Of a DNA stretch of 64,000 nucleotides, positions 52,684 to 62,047 are shown in pieces. How positions within the stretch are numbered: position 1 is the stretch's first letter; the number at the start of each line of letters is the position of its first letter. Where the stretch lies: positions 1,426,001 to 1,490,000 of the forward strand of contig CAVSSP010000004.1 in the NCBI GenBank assembly GCA_963730685.1, given 5' to 3'. The DNA is from Bog-756 sp963730685 (lineage in GTDB: Bacteria > Actinomycetota > Acidimicrobiia > Acidimicrobiales > RAAP-2). The notes beneath the pieces were generated by a model. That model was given only the letters and a program-made list of their open reading frames with translations. It did no database searches and had not been told where the DNA came from. Made by a program: the position numbers and the translations under genes.

Positions 52684-53947
52684 TCCCCCGTCCACCGTCG
52701 ACGGGCCGGCCGACGAGTTGACGCCGACCCCGGTGCTGGCGACCATCACCCACCCGGATGCCGCTCCCCGCCCCCCGTCGCTCGATCTCGAGGCGCCCTC
52801 CGATGCCGGCCTCCGGCCCGAGGCCGCCGGCGACCCGGTCGGGCCGGACCACCGCCGGGTGGCACCGTGGCTGGTCCGGCCGTTCGTCATCTACGTCGCC
52901 TCCCGGGCGGTGACCTTCGCCACCCTGGCCGTGTGCGGGTTCGTCACCCATCGCTCCATCCCCAGGGAAGTCAGCCGGTGGGACGGCCTGTGGTTCCTCA
53001 AGGCGGCCGCCCACGGCTGGCCCAGCCAGCTTCCGCACCACCATGGGCACGTGGCGGGCAACACGGTGGCCTTCTTCCCGCTGTTCCCGCTCACGATCCG
53101 CTGGATGTCCCAGCTGACCGGGCTCCCGCTGCTGGCGTCGGGCATGATCATCAGCGAGGTCACCGGACTCACCGCCATGATCGGTGTCTGGATGCTGGTG
53201 CGCCACTACGCCGACCAGGGTGGCGCCGACCGCGCCACGCTGCTGGTGGCCGTGTTCCCGGGCACCTTCGTCCTGAGCCTGGTGTACTCGGAGGGCTGGG
53301 CCGTGACCTTCCTGGCGTTCGGCATCCTCGCCCTGATGCAACGGCGGTGGCTGCTGGCCGGGGTCCTCGGCATGCTGGCCACGGCCACCACGCCGGTGGC
53401 ACTGGCCTTCGAGGTCAGCTGCCTGTGGTGCGCCTTCCGAGCCATCCACTCGGAACGGAACTGGCGTTCGCTGCTGGCCCCGGTCATCGCGCCGGTGGGG
53501 TTCGTCGGCTACCAGCTCTGGCTGTGGTGGCACACCGGGAACCCGGCGGCGTGGCGGGTCACCGAACGGGGCGGCTGGAGCAGCTACCCCTCCCTCGTCT
53601 ACCCGGTCCACATCATCGTCGGCTTCGTGCGGGACCCGATCGCCGTGACCGAGACCGGTGACATCTTGTTCGTGGGCACGGTCCTGACGGTGATCGCCGC
53701 CGTCATCGCCATCCGTTCACGCATGCCGATGCCGGCGCTCCTCTACGGACTGGCGGCGGCCGCCCTGGGCCTGGTGTCGGCGCCGATCGGGCTTCGGCCC
53801 CGGTTCATCTTCCTCGCCTTCCCGTTGATCATCGCGGTGGGGACGCGCCTGCGGGGGCGGGCGTACGCCGCCGTGGTGTCGGTGTCGGTCGTCGTGCTGG
53901 TGGTGGCCATGACCTACAGCGTGACCTCGTTCAGGGTGTTCCCCTGA
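52673..53947 (+). CDS. PigV-like membrane mannosyltransferase
   Basis: 424 residues: a Pro-rich cytoplasmic N-terminus (1-60), then about ten transmembrane helices. VSRWDGLWFLKAA and AFFPLFPLTIRWM are the hallmark luminal-loop residues of the PigV/GPI-mannosyltransferase-2 superfamily that bacteria share. It probably uses a polyprenol-linked sugar. ATG at 52673 overlaps the upstream gene, so the two are coupled. Confidence 0.72.
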   Translation: MSADPPSTVDGPADELTPTPVLATITHPDAAPRPPSLDLEAPSDAGLRPEAAGDPVGPDHRRVAPWLVRPFVIYVASRAVTFATLAVCGFVTHRSIPREVSRWDGLWFLKAAAHGWPSQLPHHHGHVAGNTVAFFPLFPLTIRWMSQLTGLPLLASGMIISEVTGLTAMIGVWMLVRHYADQGGADRATLLVAVFPGTFVLSLVYSEGWAVTFLAFGILALMQRRWLLAGVLGMLATATTPVALAFEVSCLWCAFRAIHSERNWRSLLAPVIAPVGFVGYQLWLWWHTGNPAAWRVTERGGWSSYPSLVYPVHIIVGFVRDPIAVTETGDILFVGTVLTVIAAVIAIRSRMPMPALLYGLAAAALGLVSAPIGLRPRFIFLAFPLIIAVGTRLRGRAYAAVVSVSVVVLVVAMTYSVTSFRVFP

Positions 53948-53991
53948 CCGCCGTCCGACCGCTGTCCGGGAGGGCACTCAACCCGACGTCG

Positions 53992-55800
53992 ATGGGGGTG
54001 CCACCGTTGCCGGACGCCCCCGCCGCAGGGGGCCCGGAGCCGGCCGTACCGGCCGAGACGGTGCCCGGCGACGGAGGGGGCCGGTATGCCGACCACCTCG
54101 CCGAGCGGTGCGGGTGGAGCCTGGTCTGGCTGGCCGTACTCATCGGGGGACTCGACTTGTGGGGGTCCTGGACGGCATGGGCGCCGGCGGGGGTGGTCGC
54201 TCCACTGGTGGTCCTGGGCGGTGTCGGCGGCATCGCCGCCACGTGGGTCGTCACCAGCCCCCGGTCGCCGCGGCTGCAGGTGGCAGCGCTGGTCGGTGCG
54301 ATGGTGTCCGTCCTGGGCAACCAGGGCACCGGCACCCACCTCCGGCAGTTCTACACCACGGACTCGGCGGCCTTCACCCAGGCCGCAGCCCGTCTCCTGC
54401 AGCACGGCATCAATCCGTACACGACCTCCCTGGCCTCGGCGGACCGACTGTTGCAGACGCCGCCGGACTTCTGGACCTACACGGTGGCCGGAGGCCACGT
54501 GACCCAGGTGTCCTACCCGGCCGGCTCGTTCCTCCTGGAGATGCCGGTACTGGCCCTGGGGTTTCGTCACATGATCGTCGACTGGACCGACCTGGTGGCC
54601 TGGATGGCCACCGGCGTGCTCCTGTTCGTGCTGGTCCCATCGGCCCTTCGCTGGTTCAGCGTGCTGTTGTTCTCGTTCCCGGTCTTCGCCGCCATCTTCG
54701 GGTCGGGTGGCACGGACGCCGCCTTCCTGCCCTTCCTGGTCTTGGCGGTGTGGCGGTGGGACCGGTTCGGCACCGGTCGCGCCGCCGGCCTCGCCCGATG
54801 GGTGGGACCGGTGGCCCTCGGGTTGGCCTGCTCGATCAAGCAGACGCCCTGGTTCTGCGTCCCGTTCCTCGCCGTCGGGGTGTTCCTCGAGGCCCGGGCC
54901 TCCGGGCGCCGACCGGTGCCTGTGGTGGCCGGCTACCTCGCCGTCGTGGTGGGGGTGTTCGCCGTCGTCAACCTGCCGTTCATCGTCTGGCAGCCGTCGG
55001 CGTGGTTGAAGGGCACGCTCCTTCCACTCACCCATCCGCTGGTGGCCGACGGACAGGGGCTGATCACGTTGACCCTCCACGGGATCGCCCGGGGGGCCTC
55101 GTTCCCCCTGCTGGGCCTGGCCGGCCTGTTGGTGCTGGTGGCGCTGCTGGCTGGCCTGGTGGTCTGGTATCCGGTGATGAAGCGGATCTGGATGCTGCTG
55201 CTCCCGTTGGCCTTCTTCGTCGCCCCCCGGAGCCTGTCCAGCTATCTGCTCGACCTCTTTCCGGCCGCCATCGTGGCCGCCTCCACCGTGGCCGCCGTCA
55301 CCGCCCCCACCCCGGCGGGTCGGGCGGGTGGCGAGGTGGGCACGGGGACCGGTCGGGCCGCCGGCCGCTCCGTGCTCCATCCCTGGGGACTGGTGGCGGC
55401 GGTGCCGGCCCTGGCGGCGGTGATCGTCGCCGTCCTGGCGTTCGGGGCGCCACCGCTCGACATGGCCGTCCGGTCCGTGGCGGCGTCTGACAAGGCGACC
55501 TCCCTCGATGCCGTCACGCTCACCGTGCACAACACCACCGGCACTGCCGTCACCCCCCACTTCATGGTGGCCGTGGGCAGCCAGCACCCCGACGGGTTCT
55601 GGTATCCGGCCGACCGCCGACGTCTTGTGCTCGGCCCCCATGCCACCGAGACGGTGACCATCACCCCGACCGGCTACACCAGCGCGCCGGCCCACGGGAC
55701 CCACTGGCTGGTCGAGGCCTACACCGCCACGCCGGAGGCCCTCAGCACCACCCCCCTGCTCTTTTGGACCCGCGGGAAGCCACCGTCCCAGACCCCGTGA
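53992..55800 (+). CDS. Large polytopic GT-C-like membrane protein
   Basis: 602 residues, at least ten transmembrane segments in residues 40-480 and a soluble C-terminal beta-rich domain (about 480-600) that could bind carbohydrate. The segment FYTTDSAAFTQAAARLLQHGINPYTT resembles the acidic first loop of GT-C enzymes. No family name is certain; an outer-leaflet glycan transfer role is inferred from shape and context. ATG at 53992 is 44 bases after the PigV-like gene. Confidence 0.7.
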   Translation: MGVPPLPDAPAAGGPEPAVPAETVPGDGGGRYADHLAERCGWSLVWLAVLIGGLDLWGSWTAWAPAGVVAPLVVLGGVGGIAATWVVTSPRSPRLQVAALVGAMVSVLGNQGTGTHLRQFYTTDSAAFTQAAARLLQHGINPYTTSLASADRLLQTPPDFWTYTVAGGHVTQVSYPAGSFLLEMPVLALGFRHMIVDWTDLVAWMATGVLLFVLVPSALRWFSVLLFSFPVFAAIFGSGGTDAAFLPFLVLAVWRWDRFGTGRAAGLARWVGPVALGLACSIKQTPWFCVPFLAVGVFLEARASGRRPVPVVAGYLAVVVGVFAVVNLPFIVWQPSAWLKGTLLPLTHPLVADGQGLITLTLHGIARGASFPLLGLAGLLVLVALLAGLVVWYPVMKRIWMLLLPLAFFVAPRSLSSYLLDLFPAAIVAASTVAAVTAPTPAGRAGGEVGTGTGRAAGRSVLHPWGLVAAVPALAAVIVAVLAFGAPPLDMAVRSVAASDKATSLDAVTLTVHNTTGTAVTPHFMVAVGSQHPDGFWYPADRRRLVLGPHATETVTITPTGYTSAPAHGTHWLVEAYTATPEALSTTPLLFWTRGKPPSQTP

Positions 55801-55885
55801 GCGCTGGTCATGGTGACACCCCCTCCGCCCGATCGTAGGATGGGGACTCTCCCGGCTGTTGCCGGGTCGCCGCCAGGAGGCACAC

Positions 55886-57076
55886 ATGAGCGAGTTCGGT
55901 GAGTCCGACCATCCGGTATTCGACGCCGACAACCACTACTACGAGGCGGTTGACGCCTTCACCCGGCATCTCGACCCGACGCTGGGGCCGAGGGTCCTCC
56001 AGTGGTGCGAGATCGGCGGGCGCCGGTATCCGGTCATCGGCGGACAGGTGAATCGGGCCGTCACCAATCCGACCTTCGACCCGGTGGCCCTGCCCGGCGC
56101 CATGTACGACTACTTCCGGGGCAACCCCGACAACCGCAATCCGATGGAGTTCCTGTCCCGGCGCGAGCCCATCCGGGCCGCCTACCGCGAGCCGGCGGCC
56201 CGTCTGGCCGCGCTCGACGACCAGGGGCTCTCGGGCTGTCTGTTGTTCCCGACCCTGGGCATGATCTACGAGGAACCGCTGTCGCACGACCCCGAAGCCG
56301 TCTGCCTGCTGTTCGCTGCGTTCAACCGCTGGATGCTCGAGGACTGGGGCTTCGATGTGGAGGGTCGCATCTTCGCCGCCCCCTATATCACCCTGGCCGA
56401 TCCCGGGTGGGCCGCCGACGAGCTGGCCTGGGCCCTCGACAAGGGTGCCCGCACGGTGGTCATGCGGCCGGCGCCGCCGGTCACCGCCCTCGGGCGGAAG
56501 AATCCCTTCGATCCGATGTTCGACTCCTTCTGGGGACTGGCCAACGAGGCCGGGATCGCCGTGGTAGTCCATGCCGCCGACAGCGGGATCTCCTCGAACG
56601 GGTACGCCGTGGACGGGTTCGCCGCCACCTTCTCGGGAGGGTGGAAGCCGTCGATCCGGTCCTTCGCCATCGAGCAGGCCATCCGCGACTACCTCCTCAC
56701 CGTCATCTTCGAAAACCAGTTCGAGCGATTCCCCAACCTCCGCATCGCCTCGGTGGAGAACGGCGCCGAGTACCTCCCCGAGGTCATCAAGAAGATCCGC
56801 TCGACCGCCAACAAGATGCCCGGCTACTGGAAGAACGATCCCGTCGAGACGTTGAGGCGGCACGTGTGGATCAACCCGTTCTGGGAGGACGACGTCGAGC
56901 AGGTGGCCGAGTGCATGGGCACCGACCGTGTGCTCTTCGGATCGGACTGGCCGCACATCGAGGCGCTGCCCAACCCCTTGGACTACGTAGTCGAACTCAA
57001 GAACTTCGACGCCGTCGACCGGCGCCTGATCCTCAATGACAACGTGCGGGAGCTGATCACCCTCTGTCCGACCTGA
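55886..57076 (+). CDS. Amidohydrolase-2 family metal-dependent hydrolase
   Basis: 396 residues of the TIM-barrel amidohydrolase-2 family. The first metal site is DADNHYYE, a variant of HxH; others are HAAD, and the final GSDWPHIEALPNP with the catalytic Asp. Related enzymes hydrolyse or decarboxylate aromatic ring-cleavage products. ATG at 55886 follows AGGAGG at five bases. Substrate unknown; no pathway neighbours are evident. Confidence 0.85.
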   Translation: MSEFGESDHPVFDADNHYYEAVDAFTRHLDPTLGPRVLQWCEIGGRRYPVIGGQVNRAVTNPTFDPVALPGAMYDYFRGNPDNRNPMEFLSRREPIRAAYREPAARLAALDDQGLSGCLLFPTLGMIYEEPLSHDPEAVCLLFAAFNRWMLEDWGFDVEGRIFAAPYITLADPGWAADELAWALDKGARTVVMRPAPPVTALGRKNPFDPMFDSFWGLANEAGIAVVVHAADSGISSNGYAVDGFAATFSGGWKPSIRSFAIEQAIRDYLLTVIFENQFERFPNLRIASVENGAEYLPEVIKKIRSTANKMPGYWKNDPVETLRRHVWINPFWEDDVEQVAECMGTDRVLFGSDWPHIEALPNPLDYVVELKNFDAVDRRLILNDNVRELITLCPT

Positions 57077-57638
57077 GGATGTTCGACCCATCCGGACGGT
57101 GGGCGGCCACGTAACGCGCGGGGGTGATCACTCGTCGTGGTCACGGAGATACCGGTGGTCACGTCCGCCACCGTCGGTCCCCCGGGTCCCCGGTCGACCG
57201 GTGATGGCCCGGTGACCAGCCCTATTGCTCCCCGCCACCAAAATGGCACCTGAACGCCCGGGGCCGCATTTCCTCGAGACCCGGGCCGGACCGCCCTCCC
57301 GGACCATGTTTCCGATTACACATCGGAGAAACAGGCCGGTACAGTGCGGCCCCTGGAAGGCGGAGGCCTGCCAGCGCTACACCCGTTGCCCGCACGGTTC
57401 CACCGTTGCTGTGGGCGGACGAAAGCTACTGGCCAAACAGGAGACCACGACGTAACCACCGTCAGCACCCGGACGTAAACACCCGCTAGCACACCCGGCT
57501 TTAGAAGCCAGGCCGTACCACCCTTCCCGGTGCTCGGCTGGGGCGTTGAATGCACAGACGTGGGGTCCACCCAACCAAAAGAGAGTCAGTCCGCCTCCTC
57601 GAGAGGTCAGCTGGCCGACCGAGGAAAGGTCACCCACC
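57077..57638 (+). promoter_or_regulatory. Long 5' leader and promoter region of the Rpf-like gene
   Basis: 562 bases without a gene. A palindrome CCGAT-TACAC-ATCGG lies at 57312-57326, in an AT-richer patch, and overlaps the -35 position for a -10 box TACAGT at 57340-57345. Transcription from there gives a leader of about 285 bases containing small hairpins such as GGCTT-TAG-AAGCC near 57500. The 3' end has GTCAGCT and then GAGGAAAGG, nine bases before the ATG. Actinobacterial rpf genes often carry c-di-AMP (ydaO) riboswitches; the match here is only partial. Confidence 0.45.
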
Positions 57639-58916
57639 ATGGCATCCAGCCGTTCTTTTCGTCGTACCCGTCTTCGTTCGCAGCACCGTCGGACCGTCAC
57701 CGCCATCGACGGCTCCACCACCACCTCCCCGATCCGCCACCGCGTCAAACCGGCCCGGTGTGCTGGGGCGACCGGTATCGCCGCAATGGCGGCCGCCGTG
57801 CTCGCCCTTCCGCTCGGGCCCGGCATGAGTGCGGTGGCCTCGGCATCGGTGCCGACCGGTGACGGCGTGGTCCTCAATGCCCCCATTGTCGGTGCGGCCG
57901 AGCTCCCGAGTGCAGGCGGCTACTGGGAGGTGGGCGCCGACGGCGGAATCTTTGCCTTCGGTGCCGCCCACTTCTACGGCTCCACCGGCTCGCTCCATCT
58001 GAACAAGCCGATCGTCGGCATCGAGTCCACCCCGGATGGCCGGGGCTACTGGGAGGTGGCCAGCGACGGAGGGGTGTTCGCCTTCGGCGATGCCGTCTTT
58101 CACGGATCCAACGGGTCGAATCCTCTCAACGACCCCATCATCGGCGTGGACTCCACCCCGGACGGCCGGGGGTACTGGACCGTCGCCTCCGACGGCGGGG
58201 TGTTCACTTTCGGCGATGCCCGGTTCTTCGGATCGGCCGTGGGAATGTCACCGGACAGCCCGATCGTGGGCATGGCGTCGACCCCTGACGGTCAGGGCTA
58301 CTGGGAGGCGGCGTCGAACGGGGCCGTCTTCGCGTTCGGGGACGCCCGCTATGCCGGGGGCGCGCCCGCCGGCCGACCGATCGTGGGGGTCGCCGCCGGC
58401 GCGACGGGATACCGGTTGGCGACAGCGGACGGTGGCGTCCTCGACTTCGGAGGTGCCGAGTTCCATGGGTCGACCGCCGGGATCCCACTCGACAAGCCGG
58501 TCATCGGTCTGTCGTCGACCAAGTCGGGCTACGTGACCGTGGCCTCCGACGGGGGCATCTTCACCTTCGGGGCGGCGGGATTCTTCGGCTCGCTGGGTGG
58601 CAGCACGGTCGGGGGCGTGTCCACGCAACCGCAGGGGACGGTCCTCGACGGGATCACCAGCCTCCAGCGTGCCGCCTGGACCAGGGTGAACATGTGCGAG
58701 GAAGGCGGGGCATGGAATGTGGAGGGATCGGTCTACAGCGGCGGCCTCGGATTCAGCCGGGCCAACTGGGACGAGTTCAACACTTTCGGTTACCCCTCCG
58801 ACGCCGCCGCCGCGACGCCTGACGAGCAGATCAGGGTGGCGGTGGCCTTCGCCGTCCGTTACTGGGGCAACCCCGACGCCGCCCCGGACCAGAACGGCTG
58901 CAGCGGGGGGTACTGA
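57639..58916 (+). CDS. Secreted repeat protein with Rpf/transglycosylase-like C-terminus
   Basis: 425 residues. Basic N-terminus and a hydrophobic export segment (about 41-68). Six ~42-residue repeats (about 93-335) each open with GYW or similar and contain ASDGGVFAFGDA and a PIVG-type close; these form a probable beta-propeller or beta-prism module seen often in Acidimicrobiia. The C-terminal domain (about 345-425) starts WTRVNMCEEGG, with the Rpf-type catalytic Glu, and contains YSGGLGFSRANWDEF, so it may cleave peptidoglycan to promote growth from dormancy. ATG at 57639 follows GAGGAAAGG. Confidence 0.85.
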   Translation: MASSRSFRRTRLRSQHRRTVTAIDGSTTTSPIRHRVKPARCAGATGIAAMAAAVLALPLGPGMSAVASASVPTGDGVVLNAPIVGAAELPSAGGYWEVGADGGIFAFGAAHFYGSTGSLHLNKPIVGIESTPDGRGYWEVASDGGVFAFGDAVFHGSNGSNPLNDPIIGVDSTPDGRGYWTVASDGGVFTFGDARFFGSAVGMSPDSPIVGMASTPDGQGYWEAASNGAVFAFGDARYAGGAPAGRPIVGVAAGATGYRLATADGGVLDFGGAEFHGSTAGIPLDKPVIGLSSTKSGYVTVASDGGIFTFGAAGFFGSLGGSTVGGVSTQPQGTVLDGITSLQRAAWTRVNMCEEGGAWNVEGSVYSGGLGFSRANWDEFNTFGYPSDAAAATPDEQIRVAVAFAVRYWGNPDAAPDQNGCSGGY

Positions 58917-59248
58917 GGTCGGGCCGGTTGGTCTGGAGGCCTGCCCCGGAGATCTGGTCCGGAGGTCTGCCCCGGCAATTGCTCTGGAAACAACATGAGG
59001 TCGGTATGCCGGTTCGCACGTCCGGGGGGGGGTCCACGGGGCTTCCGGCGACTGACGCCTGGCCCGAACCGGCGTGGCGGACGAAATGGCAGACGCGACC
59101 GAATCGGCCCGAGCGGCCTCCAACCTCGACCCGATCGCCGGTAGCGTGAAGTCCTTGACAACGAACGCGAGGGATGACCGTCAGCGGTGGGAAGGGGCGC
59201 CCCTGTCGGGCGGCCACCGGTCCGCGCCATCGAGCGCCGCATTCGACC
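58917..59248. repeat. Intergenic gap with two 20-bp direct repeats
   Basis: In this 332-base gap, copies at 58930-58949 (GGTCTGGAGGCCTGCCCCGG) and 58956-58975 differ at two positions and are six bases apart, shortly after the Rpf-like gene stop. The rest shows no convincing gene or promoter, although a frame continuous with the next gene is open from 59174. Confidence 0.55.
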
Positions 59249-60553
59249 ATGGCTGATCCGACCGTTCGCAGGCCGATCGTGGCCACCGGAGACCGCACGG
59301 CCAGGATGATGCCGTTGGCATGGGTGGCCGGCGTCGTGTCGACCGGGCTGGCCGTGTCGGGAGCGGTGGCACTGGCGACCCGCCGGCAGCTCGACATCTC
59401 GGTCTATCTGATGGGGGCACACCACCTCCTCGACGGCCGACTGTACGATGCCGCCCTCCCCCAAGCCCCTCATCTCCCGTTCACCTATCCGCCGTTCGCG
59501 GCGCTCGTCTTCACGCCGCTGATCCTCCTCCCGATGCGGGGGGCCCAGGTGCTCTGGAGCCTGGTCAACGTCGCCGCGCTGTTCGCACTCCTGTGGCTCT
59601 CTGTCCGTGCCGTACTCCCGTCGCTCGAACGGTCCCGTTCCGTGGCGCTGGCCCTGGTCCTGATGGCACCCGCCTTCTGGATCGAACCGGTCCACCTGAC
59701 GTTCTCCTTCGGCCAGGTCAACATCGTCCTGGCCGCGCTGGTCCTCGTCGATCTCACCGCCCACGTGCACGTCGGCGGGAGGACGTTGCCCCGTGGGGTC
59801 CTGGTCGGTGTGGTGGCGGCCGTCAAACTGGTCCCGTTGGTGTTCGTTCCCTATCTGTTCCTCACCCGCCAGACACGGGCGGCGTGGATGGCCCTCGGGA
59901 CCTTCGGGGTGTGCTCGGTCGTCTCGGCCGGACTGGACCCCCGGGTGTCCTGGGCCTACTGGACCAAGTACGCCACGGACGCAAAACGGGTCGGAGGGGT
60001 CTTCTACATCAGTAATCAGAGCCTCCGCGCGGTGGCGGACCGACTGGACCACCGAGTGGTGTCCACCGGGTTGGTGACCGTGGCGAGCGCGCTGGTGCTG
60101 GTGGCCGGCGTCCTGCTGGCCGCTTGGGCCTACCGGGCCTCGTCTGGCTTCTTGGGCATCGTGGTCTGTGCCACGACCGGACTGCTGGCATCTCCCATCA
60201 CCTGGGCCCACCATCTGGTCTGGGTGGTGCCGGCGCTGATCTGGCTGGTGTGGGCGCCGGACCGTCCGGCGTTCGGTCGCCTATGGGCGGCCGCCGCAGC
60301 GGCCCTGTTCTGGTGGGCACCGATCTGGACCGTTCCGAACGGCTCCAATCGGGAGCTGGACGAGCACGGATGGCAGCTGCTGCGCGGCAACTCCTACTTC
60401 TTGGCCATGGTGGTGTTCATGGCAGGCATCGGCGTGATGCTCACCATGAGGCGTCGGAACCCGCGGGAGGAGTCCGACACCTCCCTGGCGTCAAGGGCGG
60501 AGGGGGCCCGTCCGGCGCCCCTGACGTCCTCGATCGAGCCGGGTCAGGCCTGA
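59249..60553 (+). CDS. GT87-family polyprenol-phosphate-mannose mannosyltransferase
   Basis: 434 residues with about ten transmembrane helices. The first loop DISVYLMGAHHLLDGRLYD, then PFTYPPFAALVFTPL, and later SFGQVNIVLAALVL are signatures of the DUF2029/GT87 group that includes PimE and arabinofuranan-priming alpha-1,2-mannosyltransferases. Asp in the first loop is the likely catalytic base. ATG at 59249 is used; an earlier ATG at 59174 has no ribosome-binding site at workable distance. The product probably decorates lipomannan-like glycolipids. Confidence 0.85.
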   Translation: MADPTVRRPIVATGDRTARMMPLAWVAGVVSTGLAVSGAVALATRRQLDISVYLMGAHHLLDGRLYDAALPQAPHLPFTYPPFAALVFTPLILLPMRGAQVLWSLVNVAALFALLWLSVRAVLPSLERSRSVALALVLMAPAFWIEPVHLTFSFGQVNIVLAALVLVDLTAHVHVGGRTLPRGVLVGVVAAVKLVPLVFVPYLFLTRQTRAAWMALGTFGVCSVVSAGLDPRVSWAYWTKYATDAKRVGGVFYISNQSLRAVADRLDHRVVSTGLVTVASALVLVAGVLLAAWAYRASSGFLGIVVCATTGLLASPITWAHHLVWVVPALIWLVWAPDRPAFGRLWAAAAAALFWWAPIWTVPNGSNRELDEHGWQLLRGNSYFLAMVVFMAGIGVMLTMRRRNPREESDTSLASRAEGARPAPLTSSIEPGQA

Positions 60554-60602
60554 CGCCGGGGCGGTGCGTGCACCGAGGGCCTGTCGGTGTGAAGATCGGG
60601 GT

Positions 60603-61484
60603 ATGCGGACCGGGCTTCACGTCCTGGGCATCGGAGCCGGCGCCGACCCTGCCGTCATCGAGGCCGTCGCACGTTCGGCTGAGTCCGCCGGATTCTCGAC
60701 GCTGTGGTCGGGCGAGCACATCGTCATGGTCGACCGTGCCGACTCGCCGTATCCGTACTCGGACGACAAGCGGATCGCCGTCCCGTCGGACGCCGACTGG
60801 CTCGATCCCCTCCTTGCCCTGTCCTTTGCCTCGGCGTTCACCACCAGGATCCGCCTTGCCACCGGCATCCTCCTCCTGCCCGAGCACAATCCGGTCCTGG
60901 TCGCCAAGCAGACCGCCAGTCTGGACGTCCTGTCGAGGGGCCGCTTCCTCCTCGGTATCGGGATCGGCTGGTCGGCCGCGGAGTTCGAAGCCCTCGGGCT
61001 GCCCTTCGCAGGGCGGGCGCGACGGACTCGGGAGTGCGTGGAGGTCCTGCGCGCCCTGTGGCGGGACGACGTCTCGTCCTACGAGGGCGAGTTCTTCGGG
61101 TTCAGCGACGTTCGGAGCTATCCCAAGCCGGTGAGAGGCCGTCAGATCCCGATCGCCATGGGCGGAAACAGCGACGCCGCACTACGGCGCGTGGCCGACT
61201 ACGCGGACGGGTGGTACGGGTTCAACCTGGCCATGGACGAGATCCCGGAGCGAACCGGCACCCTGCGTTCGTACTGCAGCGAGATCGGCCGGAATCCCGA
61301 CACCGTGGAGATCACCGTCTCGCTGCGGGACGGCGGACCAGAAGACGTCGAAGCCCTGACCCGTCACGGGGTGAGCGAGCTGGCCGTGGTGGAATCGCCC
61401 CCCGAGGACCCGGCGTCGGTCGAGGAATGGATCGCCGGTCTCGCCGCCCGGTGGGGAGTGACCGTTCGACGTGTTGGCCGGTGA
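60603..61484 (+). CDS. F420-dependent luciferase-like oxidoreductase (LLM class)
   Basis: 293 residues, TIM barrel of the bacterial luciferase superfamily. The start MRTGLHVLGIGAGADP, the segment HIVMVDRADSPYPYSDD, RLATGILLLPEHNP and GRFLLGIGIGWSAAEFEALG fit the F420-dependent subclass. ATG at 60603 is chosen because the homologous N-terminus begins there. With fbiC in the window the cofactor pathway is covered. Substrate unknown; proteins of this subgroup act on small carbonyl compounds or alcohols. Confidence 0.85.
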   Translation: MRTGLHVLGIGAGADPAVIEAVARSAESAGFSTLWSGEHIVMVDRADSPYPYSDDKRIAVPSDADWLDPLLALSFASAFTTRIRLATGILLLPEHNPVLVAKQTASLDVLSRGRFLLGIGIGWSAAEFEALGLPFAGRARRTRECVEVLRALWRDDVSSYEGEFFGFSDVRSYPKPVRGRQIPIAMGGNSDAALRRVADYADGWYGFNLAMDEIPERTGTLRSYCSEIGRNPDTVEITVSLRDGGPEDVEALTRHGVSELAVVESPPEDPASVEEWIAGLAARWGVTVRRVGR

Positions 61485-61518
61485 GGTGCGGTCGCACGGT
61501 TCGCCACTGTTCCGTTCG

Positions 61519-61803
61519 TCAGAAGTCGTCGAGCGATCGGGGGGTGCGCAGGATCATCACCGAGGCCGCCACCAGTAGGGCCGCCCCTACCACCGACAGC
61601 ACGAAATGCCACCAACTCCAGCTGAACTGCCGCGCCACCTCGACCGAGGTCGACGATGCGCAGTTCGGATATTTCGCGCAGTTGGTGGCGCCCGGCATCT
61701 GTTCGACGACCGTGCCGGTGAAACGCGTGATCGTCCACAGGGCGAACATCACCCAAAGGCCCACCACGACGACGATTCGCAACGGTTGATTACGAATTCC
61801 CAC
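61519..61803 (-). CDS. Small two-helix membrane protein
   Basis: 94 residues: two transmembrane helices (about 8-25 and 60-80) with a loop of about 35 residues between, containing GATNCAKYPNC; its two cysteines, six residues apart, may form a disulfide outside. GTG at 61803 is taken as start; the sequence CATTAT ends six bases before it, suggesting a leaderless mRNA. The longer frame to 62085 is not supported by a conserved-looking N-terminus. Function unknown. Confidence 0.6.
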   Translation of the reverse strand: MGIRNQPLRIVVVVGLWVMFALWTITRFTGTVVEQMPGATNCAKYPNCASSTSVEVARQFSWSWWHFVLSVVGAALLVAASVMILRTPRSLDDF

Positions 61804-62047
61804 GGCAGCATAATGACAGACCCGGGAATGCCATGGCACCCGCGACCGCTGTCCGTGGTCCCACCCGGCTGGCGCCCCGTTCTGCCTGGTGGTGGCCGTG
61901 TGCCCCGGAATCGCCTTCTTTTGACCAGGGACGATGCCCTCAAGTTCCGTGGGCTCCACGCCGATGGGAAATTGTCCGCTTGGCGGGGTGAGTCTGCCCA
62001 CCTTTGGAATCTGACTGATCGCGAGACACAAAGATGTCGAGAAGCCG

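Noticed and set aside
53914..55932. Long minus-strand open frame opposite the GT-C-like gene.
   Set aside because: Composition is Gly/Arg/His/Gln-rich without hydrophobic cores, while the plus strand gives a coherent membrane protein.
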